This document shows, in pieces, positions 48,661 to 60,969 of a DNA stretch of 64,000 bases (position 1 is its first letter; each line of letters begins with the position of its first letter). The DNA lies in the NCBI GenBank assembly GCA_028023455.1, contig JAQFVV010006313.1, positions 124,001-188,000 of the forward strand, in the 5' to 3' direction. The notes beneath the pieces are model-generated. The model was not told the origin of the DNA, did no database searches, and saw only the letters and a list, made by a program, of their open reading frames with translations. The DNA is from Epiperipatus broadwayi. Taxonomy: Eukaryota; Onychophora; Udeonychophora; Euonychophora; Peripatidae. A program made the translations under genes and the position numbers.

Positions 48661-49615
48661 GGCAATCTGACTTTTATACCTATTTCTCACATGCATCAAA
48701 ATTAATTATGTCTACTAAATTATCAGTGACCTCTTAATTACAAATTGTAAGTTGCAACATGGAAATAATTACTGAAAATTATATAACTAATGAAATTCAT
48801 GTCTTAATCCACAGACAAAAAATTAAAAAAATCAGGTGAAACTGATTAATTAAAGGTTTAATAAGTTAAAATAATAAAATTAGATTAATAATAATTATTT
48901 GTGGTTATTATCTAAGTTAAAAGTATAACTCCTTTTTTTATTTAAATTTATCAGAAGGATTAAAATATTGTTTAAGTTTATTCTTTCCTGAATTTATGTT
49001 AACTATGATTGTAAATATTTGATATGTAAAAGTAATTATTCTAACATTAAAATGTATGAAACTAAAAATGATTGTATGCACTAATTTCTCATGAACACAC
49101 ACATTCAAAATGAGTTCTATTATATTTAAAGTCACTTTATTTATTTTAACTAATTTACTAAACTTTAATAACTTTTTCTTGCAAATAAATTACATTTTTA
49201 AATATTTATTATATAGAAATATTTTAATAAAGCTATCATTTATAATAAACTACTTAAAGAACTCACTGTAAAAGCTTATAATGACAATGTTAAATTTTAT
49301 CTAGTTATATTTCTTGTAGTCTATACAACTAAATATCAGTTGTTTATCTTTCCTTTTTTAAACATCTCCAGCATGCATTAGCTTAACTATTATAGTAATA
49401 TTTTTTTAAATAAATCCTTAATTTATAAAATATTAGGAAGTTTGCATTAATAGTGATTCAATTAAAATAAAATATTGCTAGATCAATTGGACAGCATTAC
49501 TTACAATTTAAATATTACTAATTTTATTTTATTTTTTAGAGTAGAATATCACAAATTCTATACATAGACTATTTAATAGAAGCCATATGCAATAGCATAG
49601 GGTCACAATATATAC
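48661..49615. other. AT-rich stretch, nothing recognised
   Basis: The minus-strand frame 49135-48938 is short and unrecognised. Confidence 0.5.
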
Positions 49616-49619
49616 ATGA

Positions 49620-50160
49620 TTAATTCTTGTTTTATTAACTACTAAATTAAACAAAAGTAAGAATGAACTAATTTCTCTTCTTTAATGAAAAATAAAAAAA
49701 ATACTAAAGAAATTCTTTATATATACATGTATACTAACAATAACTTATTTATAAATGTGTTGAACATCATGGATAAAGGCTTAAACAGAGTAGATATAGT
49801 GATGACATCATGTCAAACCAATCACTAGACAACCAAGTATAGAAATAAAAGTAGAATTGTATTATGTAATTTTATTTTTTAAATACAATCAATATAATAC
49901 TCACAACAATACAGAGCTACAGCAATAGAAAAGTAAATAGAAATGCTAGAATACTAAATACCAGAAACTAAGCAGGGTAAAACTGCAGCTCATTTCATTT
50001 TCACCATCTTTTGTTATTTTGAAAATGATACAAGAACTGTACAAAGCCAACATTTACAGATCAAAAGTTTGAATACAAGAGAAAATGGACAACTTGTTTG
50101 AACATTCCAGATTATCTATATAATCTTCATAGTGCAAAATTAAAATAAACTACAAGTGAT
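49620..50160. repeat. Diverged repeat upstream of the gypsy pol, copy 1 (LTR candidate)
   Basis: About 540 bases align with 58,246-58,785 in the same orientation. Shared strings include gttgaacatca, agtagacatagtgat-like, caatcactag.caacca, taattttattttttaa, acaa..taatactcaca, catcttttgttatt and aagagaaaatgga. This copy lies directly upstream of the Ty3/gypsy pol at 50.6 kb, as a 5' LTR and leader would. I could not fix TG...CA ends or a primer-binding site. Confidence 0.55.
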
Positions 50161-50609
50161 ATATATAAAGTAACTTTTTATATAAGACATTAGATGCCAG
50201 AAATGAGATTATTTAATCCATTTGTCTTTGTAAAGCCTAAAGATACATCAAAAATCCTACAATTAAGTGTTTATGCAACCAGAAGGGAAGCAACTGCACC
50301 TAATGGATAAACATCATCTCCATCTTCTTGACTAGGAATTTTAGGAGGTGGTGAATGACTTACTGAGGAAAGATATTTTAAGAGAAATATAGTGTATCCA
50401 TCAGAGACATTCCTTACAATCTCATAGACATTAATAAAAATGAACTAAGGAATGTTTTGATTTATTATATATTATTTTTTGTATTTGTTTTTAAAAGTTG
50501 TAGTTTTATTTTATCTTTATACTTGGTAGTTTAAATGTGCCTAGAACTTGGAAGAGTCCATTAAGTCTGAAAGCAATAAAATGAAGGAGGAAAGAATTAT
50601 CAAATTAGA

Positions 50610-52000
50610 TATTTTGATGTTAAAAAAATTTTTTGTCATTAACATTGTTGCTACTAAAAGGGATCAAAATCATCTTCAAAAAGAGTATGCTAGTGTCCAA
50701 CCAAGTAGAATTTTTAGGCCATATCATTAGTTGCAATGGAATAAGACCTTATCTAGGGAAGATAAGTGTCTAGGGAAGATAAGTGTCATTCAAAACTTCC
50801 CTAAGCCCACAAACTGATAGCACAATAGATCATTTTAGGCTTATATAATTTTTAAAAATCATTTCTACAAGAAATTTTCTGACCACGTGGAACTGTTGCT
50901 ACAACTTCTTAGAAAAGATGAGCAATGTAACTGGACTGAAGAACACAACAAGTTATTTTCAAATATTAAAGCAGGGTTCTCAGCTTTTCCTGATTTTAAT
51001 CAACCATTCATTGTTCAAACAGACAGTAATAGTTACAAATTAAAGGTAATGCTATCCCAGATCCAGGAGGATGACTGACCTGGTGTTCTCTCTTTTATCA
51101 GCTGGTTCCTGAATGGTCCAGAAATAAATTACACAGTTACCAATATGGAAACACTCGCAATAGTGTGGGCCTCCAAAAAATTTTGACAGATACTTCTCAT
51201 AACAGAGATGATAGTGATCACAGACCACAAAATTATTTAAATTCCAAAATACATAGCTACCTAACCAATAGTCATTTAGTAAGGTGGAGCCTCATGTTAC
51301 AGGAATTCAATTATACATAGCAATACTGCAAGGGATCCATGAATGTTGTGGCTGATATTTTTAGTCAAAACCCATGCAGGCCAGACAAAACTGCTTATCA
51401 GTAGATAATTCCTATATTTCAAATTTCAATATAATGACTAATATTAATGTAGAGAGTGATTTGGAGAACCTACCCCAATTTAAATTTGAGGACCACAATT
51501 ATAATCCAATCATAAATATTTTTAAAGATGAGTGGATGATAGTAGTACCTAAAACATTGCATTACCCACACACAAGTATATCCACAGTTTGTATGGACAT
51601 TTTGGTGCCAATAAAACAGAACATACCTTGAGAAATTAGGTCTATTGGCCAAGACTCTTGAAAGACATCTTGAGATCACTTTGGGAGTGTCTAGTCTGCT
51701 TACAAGCCAAACCAGTGAACCAAAATTATAGTAACATCCTAGTGATTGATTATTATGCACAACTGCCCCCATTTAATAAACAGAAATAACTATTGGTCAC
51801 TTATGATGTCTTTTCTAAGTACATTTCTTCTTTCCCAATACACAAAACTAATACTAGACATATAATCAAAGTATTAGATACCTTCCATTTGTGATGATAG
51901 GAAAACCTAAGGCCATGTTAACAAACCATGGTATGTCTTTCCTATTGAAAGAATAAAAAAGTTGGGTGGAGAAATATCAGATAAGACTCCATCTCATATC
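50610..52000 (+). pseudogene. Ty3/gypsy-type pol remnant (RT end, RNase H, integrase)
   Basis: Plus-strand relic of an LTR retrotransposon polyprotein, in several frames with many stops. The end of the reverse transcriptase (about 50,610-50,810) shows VEFLGHIISCNGIRP. RNase H follows (50,878-51,240): NWTEEHNKLFSNIK, FIVQTDSNSYKL with the catalytic Asp, NYTVTNMETLAIVWA with the catalytic Glu, and VITDHK. The integrase has an HHCC zinc-binding region at about 51,555-51,720 (GHFGANKT, then VYWPRLLKDI, then ECLVCLQAKP) and a core start LLVTYDVFSKY near 51,793. The next core block reads LTNHG, where the family normally has Asp in place of Asn. No gag or protease is recognised upstream. The copy is dead. 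Confidence 0.8.
50752..50785 (+). repeat. 17-bp tandem duplication in the gypsy reverse transcriptase
   Basis: tctagggaagataagtg occurs at 50752-50768 and again, identical, at 50769-50785. Seventeen is not a multiple of three, so the duplication shifts the reading frame of the pol relic at this point. Confidence 0.9.
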
Positions 52001-52859
52001 AAATAAGAACTGAACATTTGTGAACATGTGATGTGAGAGCTCACACTTTATCCAGCACTTACCTTGATGATAAGATTTGGGGTTGAGTATGGCAAATATA
52101 GCATGTATTCAGTTACATCACTTGGAGTGTGAATGAATCTACTTGATTTATGCCCAATAGACTACTCTTCAACAAACTTATACTAATATTATTTACAAAG
52201 TATCAACCCATGATTAAACATACTTAAAGTGACATGGAGAGTAATATGCATAAAGTGTATCAACAGCAAAGGGAAAAGGATGAATAAAGAACCAAAAACA
52301 AGTAGAGTAGTACATGCAACTTTAAGATAGGACATAGAGTCTTTCACAAGAAACCTCTTATATGTAAACCACTGGAAAATAAACATCAAAAATTGTATCA
52401 TCATATGAAAAACCAGTTGTCATTGTAAAACAATCAGGTTCAAATGCGATTTGGATAGATGTGAAGAAACAAATTAAAAGAACATATATTGTCCATATTT
52501 TAAAGCCAAATTTTGGTTCATCAGAATGACCATGTGACTAATATACATGACTTAGGAGCAAGTTAAAAGATAGGAATGAGCTTTAGTTGAAGCATAGGAG
52601 ATTAAATCAAAAATATGGTCATTAATTTGTGATGAGAGTTTATCCAAGTAAGCACAAAAGCAATTACTGAAATATTTTAGAAGCAACCCAGTGTAAAAGT
52701 TGATACATACAGAGAGATGCACTCTCCACTATATTATTTAGTCCTTGAAAAATGCAATAAGGGAAAAGGATGAAGGCTAACAAGTTTAACTATATGCCAT
52801 ATGAAATTGAGACACTTTACCACTCAGTTCAAAACATATAACCATCATAAGAAAAAAAG

Positions 52860-52898
<39 letters not shown>

Positions 52899-55800
52899 TG
52901 CAGGTGATAAAGAAATTATAGGTTGGAAGAAACATTTTCATGAGCCTTAAAATTACTTTATAAATTTAGTGAATTTGCTCATGACTATCTATGCCTAGTT
53001 TATGCTATATAACAGGATCTAGATTTGCTTTAGATCTAGTAGAAGTGATTATATACATTTATAAAGAACATAATATTTTTAAGCACAAATAATTAATATA
53101 TTCTCTATATAGCTAATATGCCTATGAAATTAGATTCGAACTCAGATCAATAATTATTCTGGTGGGATGAACTGATGGTTGGCAGTCAGACTTCATATAC
53201 CAGAGAGTAGAAAATATACAATTCTGAGTCCCTGCATCTTGTATATGTGCCATTTTCACAGGATTTCTACCAAGTACCAGTTCCCTTTTACTGAACTCAT
53301 TGCTGTGTAAATAAGAGACATTTAATCTGGATGATCGAACAACTAATTTAAGTGGGGAGTCTTATGCTTCATTTCTGAGAATGCAGAATGGGGAGGCATG
53401 AACCTGTCTGCCTTCTGGAGAAGGTAGTTTTCCGAACTAAGATTAATGGTGTAGCCCTAACACATATGCTCATTAAAAAATACAGCAACAAGTGAGTATG
53501 CCATAGCATTACTTAAGGACACATATGCACCACTGACTACATTATCATATAATAAAAATTAAGATGCTAAACAATAGTTTCCTTCATGAAACTACTGTGT
53601 ATCAGTTCATTAGATAGTATCTATAATTATGCTATTAATGAAAGCTTAGGAATCTTATTTATATAGATATCTATATAGGCATTTATAATTCTAGGGAGGA
53701 TTACAGCATATTATGGAAACTTAAGTTATAGAACTATAGATTTATGCTGTATTTTATCACTTCAACTGAATATTACTTAAATATTATATTTAAAGCAAAT
53801 TTATCTTAGAATAACTGTAAGCTTGTAATTATATCTTAAATAAGACATTTTATCCATTTCAAAACAGGGTTTCAGCTTGTGCATTAATATATGCTGTAAT
53901 AGTCAGAAAATGTGTGACTCGTAAACATAGTGCAGAATTCGACCACCATACAGAACAGCAGCACCATCAAGTAGCAAAGCCACCCATGGTACTGAGTTCG
54001 ATCATAGTTTATCGGTTCCACAATACAATCCACGAAACAACGCATCTGATGCGACATTAGTAAATATTTCCTTAGGCACGGTGGTCAGGGATATGCAAGA
54101 GATTCATGATTTTATTCTCGAGTTAGCCAATAATCAAACTAATATTAATTAAACATTCATATTTACATAATCGAGGAAATATTATATAGAATGGGTATCG
54201 AATAAATGAAATGTAACTGCAGACGTATAGTTTAAAATTATTTATTAATACATTTTAATAAAACAAACATTTACTAATAATATTTTGTGGATTTAAAGCT
54301 TCAGTAGTGGAAATTGCAACATGATTATATTTTAAAAAATACATTTATTTATTTAGACATTATTTTATATTGAGGACTTCAGTAGCGGTATTTCCGATAA
54401 TGTTTAAAAAGAAATTCACTTATTTGAAGGCGTAATCTAGCTACCTAAAATTCTTGAGTAAGTATTTCTAATGCATGCCTTGGGGAATTTACACCTTTGC
54501 AATGCAAGAGTCTAAAGTAAGATTTAAGAGTGGCGGCGGACATATATTTATTTAATTAAACTATTGATTTTATGACTAAGGGCAAACATTTATTTGAGAG
54601 TGAATTATGAAGATAATGCAGAGGCGGAGTGATATATATAATAATAAAATTAAGTAAAGGAACACGTGGTATGCTTTAGAAAGGTGATATGGAATGGCAG
54701 TATATCGAAACTGCAATGCCATGAATGAGTTTATAAAACTGTCGGGCTGGTCTCTGCCTCGACCCAACGAAGTAAGGTGTCACATAGGCATAACCAGGGA
54801 CAAGAGGTACGTGTTGCAATTTTCTGGCTGGCTCCTATGGGAGCATTTATTATGTCCACTTGTGTAGGACAATGGGGGTTATTTCAACCCTGAAGAATCC
54901 GGAATATTTACGGTGGAATAGATCATTGCGTCTTTAAAACGTAACACATGTATAAGTATAAACGATTATGATAAGATTTAAATGGATTTCTAATTCGGCC
55001 CTACATTATCAACATTTATGTTGGTGACTCTCAAAGAAATGTAATTTTATGGAATTATTCATGATGATTTAATAAATATCAAACATATATAAGTTGGGAA
55101 TTATTATAACTAATACGTCAGCCATTTGCGAAGTAGTAGACCCCTGCATTACAATAAATGATGCGTTGAATGCGTGTCGATTTATATGAAAGTTAAGTTA
55201 GTTATGAAAGCAAATATTAATGAAAATTTGACACGCATTCATTGTTCCAAGCGATCATAGATTTAAACTTTGAAAATTGAGACAATAACTATAGATAGAA
55301 TGTAGATTTGAGAAATACGCACCCAAGATAGAGTGAGGTAAGCTAGATTATTAGAGAAATTTACATATTAAATTAATTATTCAATTTTAGTTATACAAAT
55401 GATAGTTTTTACATTTTATAAATTTAGATAAGTAATATGAAGAATAGCTATAGCATGTTATTAGAGTACTCTAGAGTTTGAACACAGACAGGTACCTGTT
55501 TTATAAGAAGTTTTCTGATTCCATTAGTTTAGCAGCAAAAGGTTCATGAGTGGCAAGTCTTTCTTGTATTTAGATATTTCATTTAATTATACAGCAGCAG
55601 CAGCTTTCTCATTTATTTCAGGCAGCAGATATTCATGGTGAATTTATGATGGGTAATGGAATGTTCGGCATCCGATAGGCCATCTCCCGATGGAGAATAA
55701 TCTAGGTGCTTTACTCGGTCATACCTTGGTAGGAACAAATTATTTTTATATTTTTGGAGACTCTCAGTGATCGAGAGCAAAGCTAAAGTTTAAGTGAATG

Positions 55801-58145
55801 TCTCCAGCAAGTCTAAGATGGCCTCTTTTTTTATCTTGATCTTTCACATTTTTGTTAAGATATTTTTAGGTTCTACTTAATCTGCCCTGAGGATAATCAA
55901 TGCATTTTGTTGGTTTTAATTATAGAGAGCTGCCGTTCTATTGTTTACATTTTACATTTACTAATTACATTTTGGGGAATTTTCTTTAATTAATCTATTA
56001 TCTATCACTGACCGATGCTTTTAAATTTCAAAGACAAAAAGGGAACATAAGATTATTTTAACTTTTAATTAAGTATTACATCAGATTTTTTTAGAATTAT
56101 TATTAAACAAAATTTAAACAAAGCAATAAATACGAACTTTATAATCCAAAATAAATGATTAAAATTATACAAAATTATATAACTAAAAGAAATCTAAATT
56201 ATATTATTTTATCCCTATTTATTGTGTTTAATTTGAGATCAAAATGTGTGCGTGTTTATGCTGAATTCTACATATATTTATACATTTTTAATATTGTTAC
56301 ACACACAATATGATATCAAAAAGTTTAAATTTGGGCGGGATAGACCGGTCAGAGAGAGACAACAGAAAAAGGTGAAACTTAAGATTCGAATACGAATCTT
56401 ACTGTTTCAATGCGAAATTACATATATATGCATGAGAATATATAATGACATCTCACAAATGATTTAACTAAGAGTAAAACTCAGTATTGAGTAAATATAG
56501 TATAAACAAATACATAATTGAAAAATAATAAGATTTGGCATAGATTTAACTAAAAAAAATGTAGATTTAAAATAAGATTTCCATAAGTGAAATCAGAAAT
56601 TTGGCTTTGTTTTCACCTAATTTAAAATGGAACTTATACAACATTTAGCTGAGATGTGATTAATAAAGTTTAAGATAATATTAAGTTGTTTAAGAGAATT
56701 AATTGGGGCAAATATTATCATTAACTTAAAATATACAAAATAACTTAGGAATTTAATCATTATTTTAAAATAGATCATTTTGAATTATACGTAATAAAAG
56801 TTATACTAACATTTAAAGTCAATAGATTTAAGCAAGTTAAAACTAAATAACTTTTAATAACTCAGACTAAGATGAATATGTAAAACTAAATCAATCATAA
56901 ATAAGTTCAGCAAGTAAACCAATAAATAAAGAAATCATATCAACAAATGAAATGTGTTATCAATGCAAATAATAACTCAGATAATAAATCATAAAGCAGT
57001 TAAATCAGTAAATGTGGTATTAATAATAATAAGTCTGTTAATGAATCAGATAATAATAAATTGTAAATCAGGCAAGATTTTAGGATTGAAATAAAATAAA
57101 TTTACATCGAAGAGATGAGTTTAAATTACATTATTATTACGATGGCCATAGATTTTAGATTAAGCTAGTGTATAAGAATTAGTGGACGTTAGTTGAAAGG
57201 CTTTAAAATTGACTTTATTACCATTATCTTCTTTTTTTGCTGGCAGGCTGTTTTATCATCAAGGGACTTCTTTTAGGTGGTGGAGGCTCTCACTGCATTT
57301 CTTTCCGCATCAGGTAGCTTTTACTGAGTCCAGAAAGCAAAGAATTTAACCTTCTACCCCAACTTCATCATCATCACTAATTTTGCAAGTACTTTGTTAA
57401 AATATAATGTTATACTGCCTCAAAGATGGATTCCAAGGCTTATATATTGGCTCACCCTCTCTCCTTCATTACATTATTTTTAGATTTGCTTTTCCAGCTT
57501 TCTCGCTGCCTCTAAAAAAATTTGCGGAATCCTGCTGTGATTGTTTTTTTTTAGGTCAGTTTTAACCTCAATCACTCACGATAATTTATTCATATTTTTA
57601 ATTTTAAATTTAATTTTACCCTTAAATTGAATCTGGGTCATTTCATAGTGAGAAAGATTAAATTTTATGGAGCCATCCTTTCTAGAAAAACAAATCTAAA
57701 AGATGAAAAACATTTTGTTATATATGTAACTCGACCATTTAATTTAATGATATATGCAGAATTATATAATAATTTCAAATATTACTTTTTAGAATTAATA
57801 TTTTAAGTAAAGACATTTTAATGTTTTAATCCTGTTAACATTATTCATTCCTGCATATATGTGGTCCCTTGTTTTACATACAGCACATTTTCCATTTACT
57901 TATTACCAGAAATATATATGTGCATATTCGTAGGAGGTTTACATATATAGGTGCACATTTTTATACTATATGTTCATATATATGCACACATACATGATTT
58001 ACACATTTAGGTTTAATTTTAGCCTGTTTTTATCATAATATTAACATGATATACGAGGATTGGGTGGTAGTTATATATATATAGAAATACTACTATAGAA
58101 TATAGTAGGAGAAACAGTTGGATTGACAAAGGTGACTGTTTCTGG
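52001..58145. other. Intergenic-like stretch, no recognisable gene
   Basis: Includes the unreadable tail of the gypsy element (to perhaps 52.7 kb) and a (TA)n run at about 52863-52897. The part from about 53.1 to 57.6 kb has patches of higher GC (53,930-54,090; 54,480-54,930; 55,560-55,840; 57,120-57,550). One string near 53,135 (minus strand gagttcgaatc) resembles a tRNA B box, but no A box or tRNA fold goes with it. Nothing can be named. Confidence 0.4.
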
Positions 58146-58235
<90 letters not shown>

Positions 58236-58243
58236 GTGTGTGT
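58146..58243. repeat. (TA)n-(TG)n compound microsatellite
   Basis: About 50 bases of TA followed directly by about 45 bases of TG, with one CG interruption. The His-Thr and Tyr-Ile frames on the minus strand are artefacts. Confidence 0.95.
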
Positions 58244-58245
58244 AC

Positions 58246-58785
58246 AATTAATGTTTGCTTTATTAAATACGAAATTAAACAAATATCACAATGAACTAAT
58301 TTCCCTTGATTAATGAGAAATAAAAAAAAACAGTTTATGAAATCTTTCATATATTATGTATACTAAAAATGAATTATATATATATAGGTTGAACATCACA
58401 AATAAATCTTAGACATAGTAGACATAGTGATTACCTAATGTCAAGTCAATCACTAGGCAACCAAATATAGAAAATAAAAGTGGAATTATATTAAGTAATT
58501 TTATTTTTTAACTACAACAATCTAATACTCACAATAATAGATAGCTACAGCAATGGAAAAAAAATGGAAAAGATTGTATACTAACTACTGCAAACTAAAA
58601 AGTGTATAAAAGCAAATCAAGTTTATTTCCCACATCTTTTGTTATTCTTCAAATGATACATAAACTATACAAAGCCGTCCTTTAAAGATTGAATGTTCAA
58701 ATCCAAGAGAAAATGGAGGACTTGTTCGAACATTGCAGATTATCTGTGAAATCTTTGTAGTACAAAATTATAAGAAATTATATCT
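58246..58785. repeat. Diverged repeat, copy 2 (partner at 49.6 kb)
   Basis: Direct-orientation partner of 49,620-50,160, about 8.6 kb away. Divergence is obvious by eye, too great for a young LTR pair, so it is either the other LTR of a very old element or an independent solo copy. It ends about 190 bases before the second family A array. Confidence 0.55.
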
Positions 58786-59110
58786 GATATTTAAACAGAG
58801 AAACATTTGATAAATTCATTTGGTTTGACAAAAAAACTGAAATGATGTTAAATTGAAATTTAAAAATAAAAGATTGCCATTTTATTTGAACATTGAGAAG
58901 AAAAAAAAGTAAAACATCGCTAGTATATATATATATATATAAATGATGAAGAAACTTTTTCTTATATATATATATGAAAAACAAAAACAAGTTAAAAACT
59001 TGCTAACACTTGTATTTATGTCAACAGATGGCGTTCTACCAAAAACACCATCAAGAGTATATTTTCACAAACGTCAGAGCATGCATTCACTATCTCTAAC
59101 TTTAATTCCA

Positions 59111-59154
59111 CTTTCAGATCATGATTTCAAGCTACTTGCTATCGTCAGTGAAAG
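59111..59154 (-). ncRNA. Hammerhead ribozyme-like motif, family A locus 2 unit 1, intact core
   Basis: Minus strand: CUUUCA (59154-59149), CUGACGA (59148-59142), stem II UAGC-AAGUA-GCUU, GAAA (59128-59125), palindrome AUCAUGAU (59125-59118), C17 at 59117, UGAAAG (59116-59111). N7 may be any base, so CUGACGA is a valid core. Stem I is six Watson-Crick pairs. The base of stem II is U-U, as in locus 1. Confidence 0.75.
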
Positions 59155-59508
59155 ACAGGAATTTTAGAAACTAGATCTAAACACAAACCCTGAGCGTTTA
59201 TGAAACAGTTTCTATTCAGCTTGCAAGCATGAATCTTTTAGACACGTAATGTCTTCAAACTCAGCATAGCAAGTCAGATAGCTATATGGGTCTGATCTCA
59301 GTTCAGCATCACCACATAGTAGAAGCCTCTGCAATATATATCATTGCTAGAAAGACCTCAAAGGTACATTTATTTAAAACAAAAACAATTAAAAAACTTG
59401 TTAACGCTTGTATTTATGTCAACAGATGGCATTCTACCAAAAACACCATCAAGCGTATATTTTCACAAACATCAGAGCATGCATTCACTATCTCTAACTT
59501 TAATTCCA

Positions 59509-59552
59509 CTTTCAGATCATAATTTCAAGCTATTTGCTATCGTCAGTGAAAG
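59509..59552 (-). ncRNA. Hammerhead ribozyme-like motif, family A locus 2 unit 2, intact core
   Basis: Same layout: CUUUCA, CUGACGA (59546-59540), GAAA (59526-59523), AUUAUGAU with one U-G wobble, AUC, UGAAAG. Confidence 0.72.
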
Positions 59553-59906
59553 ACAGGAATTTTAGAAACTAGATCTAAACACAAACTCTGAGCGTTTATG
59601 AAACAATTTCTATTCAGCTTGCAAGCATGAATCTTTTAGACATGTAATGTCTTCAAACTCAGCATAGCAAGCCAGATAGCTATATGGGTCTGATCTCAGT
59701 TCAGCATCACCACATAGTAGAAGCCTCTGCAATATATATCATTGCTAGAAAGACCTCAAAGGTACATTTATGAAAAACAAAAACAAGTTAAAAACTTGCT
59801 AACGCTTGTATTTATGTCAACAGATGGCATTCTACCAAAAACACCATCAAGCGTATATTTTCACAAACATCAGAGCATGCATTCACTATCTCTAACTTTA
59901 ATTCCA

Positions 59907-59950
59907 CTTTCAGATCATAATTTTAAGCTATTTGCTATCGTCAGTGAAAG
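59907..59950 (-). ncRNA. Hammerhead-like motif with a core change, family A locus 2 unit 3
   Basis: Stem I and CUGACGA (59944-59938) are intact, but the second core block reads AAAA where GAAA is expected, so G12 is lost. Predicted inactive. Confidence 0.6.
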
Positions 59951-60328
59951 ACAGGAATTTTAGAAACTAGATCTAAACACAAACTCTGAGCATTTATGAA
60001 ACAGTTTCTATTCAGCTTGCAAGCGTGAATCCTTTAACACATAATGTCTTCAAACTCAGCATAGCAAGCCAGATAGCTATATGGGTTTTTAACTTGTTTT
60101 TTGTTTTTCATAAATGTACATTTGAGGTCTTTCTAGCAATGATATATATTGCAGAGGCTTCTACTATGTGGTGATGCTGAACTGAGATCAGACCCATATA
60201 GATATCTGGCTTGCTATGCTGAGTTTGAAGACATTACGTGTTTAAAAGATTCATGCTTGCAAGCTGAATAGTAACTGTTTCATAAACGCTCAGAGTTTGT
60301 GTTTAGATCTAGTTTCTAAAATTCCTGT

Positions 60329-60372
60329 CTTTCACTGACGATAGCAAATAGCTTGAAATCATGATCTGAAAG
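60329..60372 (+). ncRNA. Hammerhead ribozyme-like motif, family A locus 2 inverted unit 1, intact core
   Basis: Plus strand: CUUUCA (60329-60334), CUGACGA (60335-60341), stem II UAGC-AAAUA-GCUU, GAAA (60355-60358), AUCAUGAU (60358-60365), C17 at 60366, UGAAAG (60367-60372). All core bases are present. Confidence 0.75.
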
Positions 60373-60726
60373 TGGAATTAAAGTTAGAGATAGTGAATGT
60401 ATACTCTGACGTTTGTGAAAATATACACTTGATGGTGTTTTTGATAGAATGCCATCTGTTGACATAAATACAAGGGTTAGCAAGTTTTTAACTTGTTTTT
60501 GTTTTTCATAAATGTACCTTTGATGTCTTTCTAGCAATGATATATATTGCAGAGGCTTCTGCTATGTGGTGATGCTGAACTGAGATCAGACCCATATAGC
60601 TATCTGGCTTGCTATGCTGAGTTTGAAGACATTACGTGTCTAAAAGATTCAAGCTTGCAAGCTGAATAGAAACTGTTTCATAAACGCTCAGAGTTTGTGT
60701 TTAGATCTAGTTTCTAAAATTCCTGA

Positions 60727-60770
60727 CTTTCACTGACGATAGCAAATAGCTTAAAATCATGATCTGAAAG
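60727..60770 (+). ncRNA. Hammerhead-like motif with a core change, family A locus 2 inverted unit 2
   Basis: CUUUCA, CUGACGA (60733-60739), AUCAUGAUC and UGAAAG (60765-60770) are intact. The second core block reads AAAA in place of GAAA, the same G12 loss as in the unit at 59907. Confidence 0.6.
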
Positions 60771-60883
60771 TGGAATTAAAGTTAGAGATAGTGAATGCAT
60801 GCTCTAATGTTTGTGAAAATATATGCTTGACGGTGTTTTTGGTAGAACGCCATCTGTTGACATATATATATATATATATATAA

Positions 60884-60911
60884 ATACATATAGCATATAA
60901 GCATTATTTCA

Positions 60912-60945
<34 letters not shown>

Positions 60946-60968
60946 TGAAATAATGCTTAATGCTAAAT
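60884..60968. repeat. Inverted repeat with (TA)n at its tip
   Basis: tagcatataagcattatttc plus acttatat on the left and atataagt plus gaaataatgcttaatgcta on the right enclose (TA)n at about 60915-60942. Arms of about 27 bases are nearly perfect. Confidence 0.85.
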
Positions 60969-60969
60969 G

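Larger units (their letters stand above)
58975..60861. repeat. Foldback array of 398-bp units, family A, locus 2
   Basis: Three units in one orientation (58,975 to about 60,086) and two inverted (about 60,087 to 60,861). The period is exactly 398 bases in both arms, measured between ribozyme motifs. The innermost arms (60,055-60,086 against 60,192-60,227) leave a loop of about 105 bases, as in locus 1. Units within this locus are very alike by eye. They share with locus 1 gaaactagatctaaacac, agcttgcaagcat, agatagctatatgggtctgat and gcctctgcaatatatatcatt. (TA)n lies at both edges (58,922-58,941 and 60,862-60,882). Confidence 0.88.

Noticed and set aside
50200-50420. Possible start of the gypsy reverse transcriptase (FVKPKDTSK and EVVNDLLRKDILRE)
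   Set aside because: Both strings resemble family motifs, but their order is the reverse of the normal one and stops are frequent, so I left them out of the call.
53125-53200. tRNA-like B box (minus strand gagttcgaatc), possible SINE head
   Set aside because: No A box at the right distance and no cloverleaf could be drawn, so I do not call a tRNA or SINE.
58019-58350. His-Thr and Tyr-Ile repeat proteins
   Set aside because: Translation of a (TG)n-(TA)n microsatellite.
59344-60537. A near-identical 73-codon ORF present in units of family A locus 2 (59344-59565, 59742-59963, 60316-60537)
   Set aside because: It lies on the strand opposite to the ribozyme, its repetition follows from the repeat itself, and the matching region of locus 1 (8.4-9.8 kb) is full of stops. 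I see no sign of protein-level conservation.
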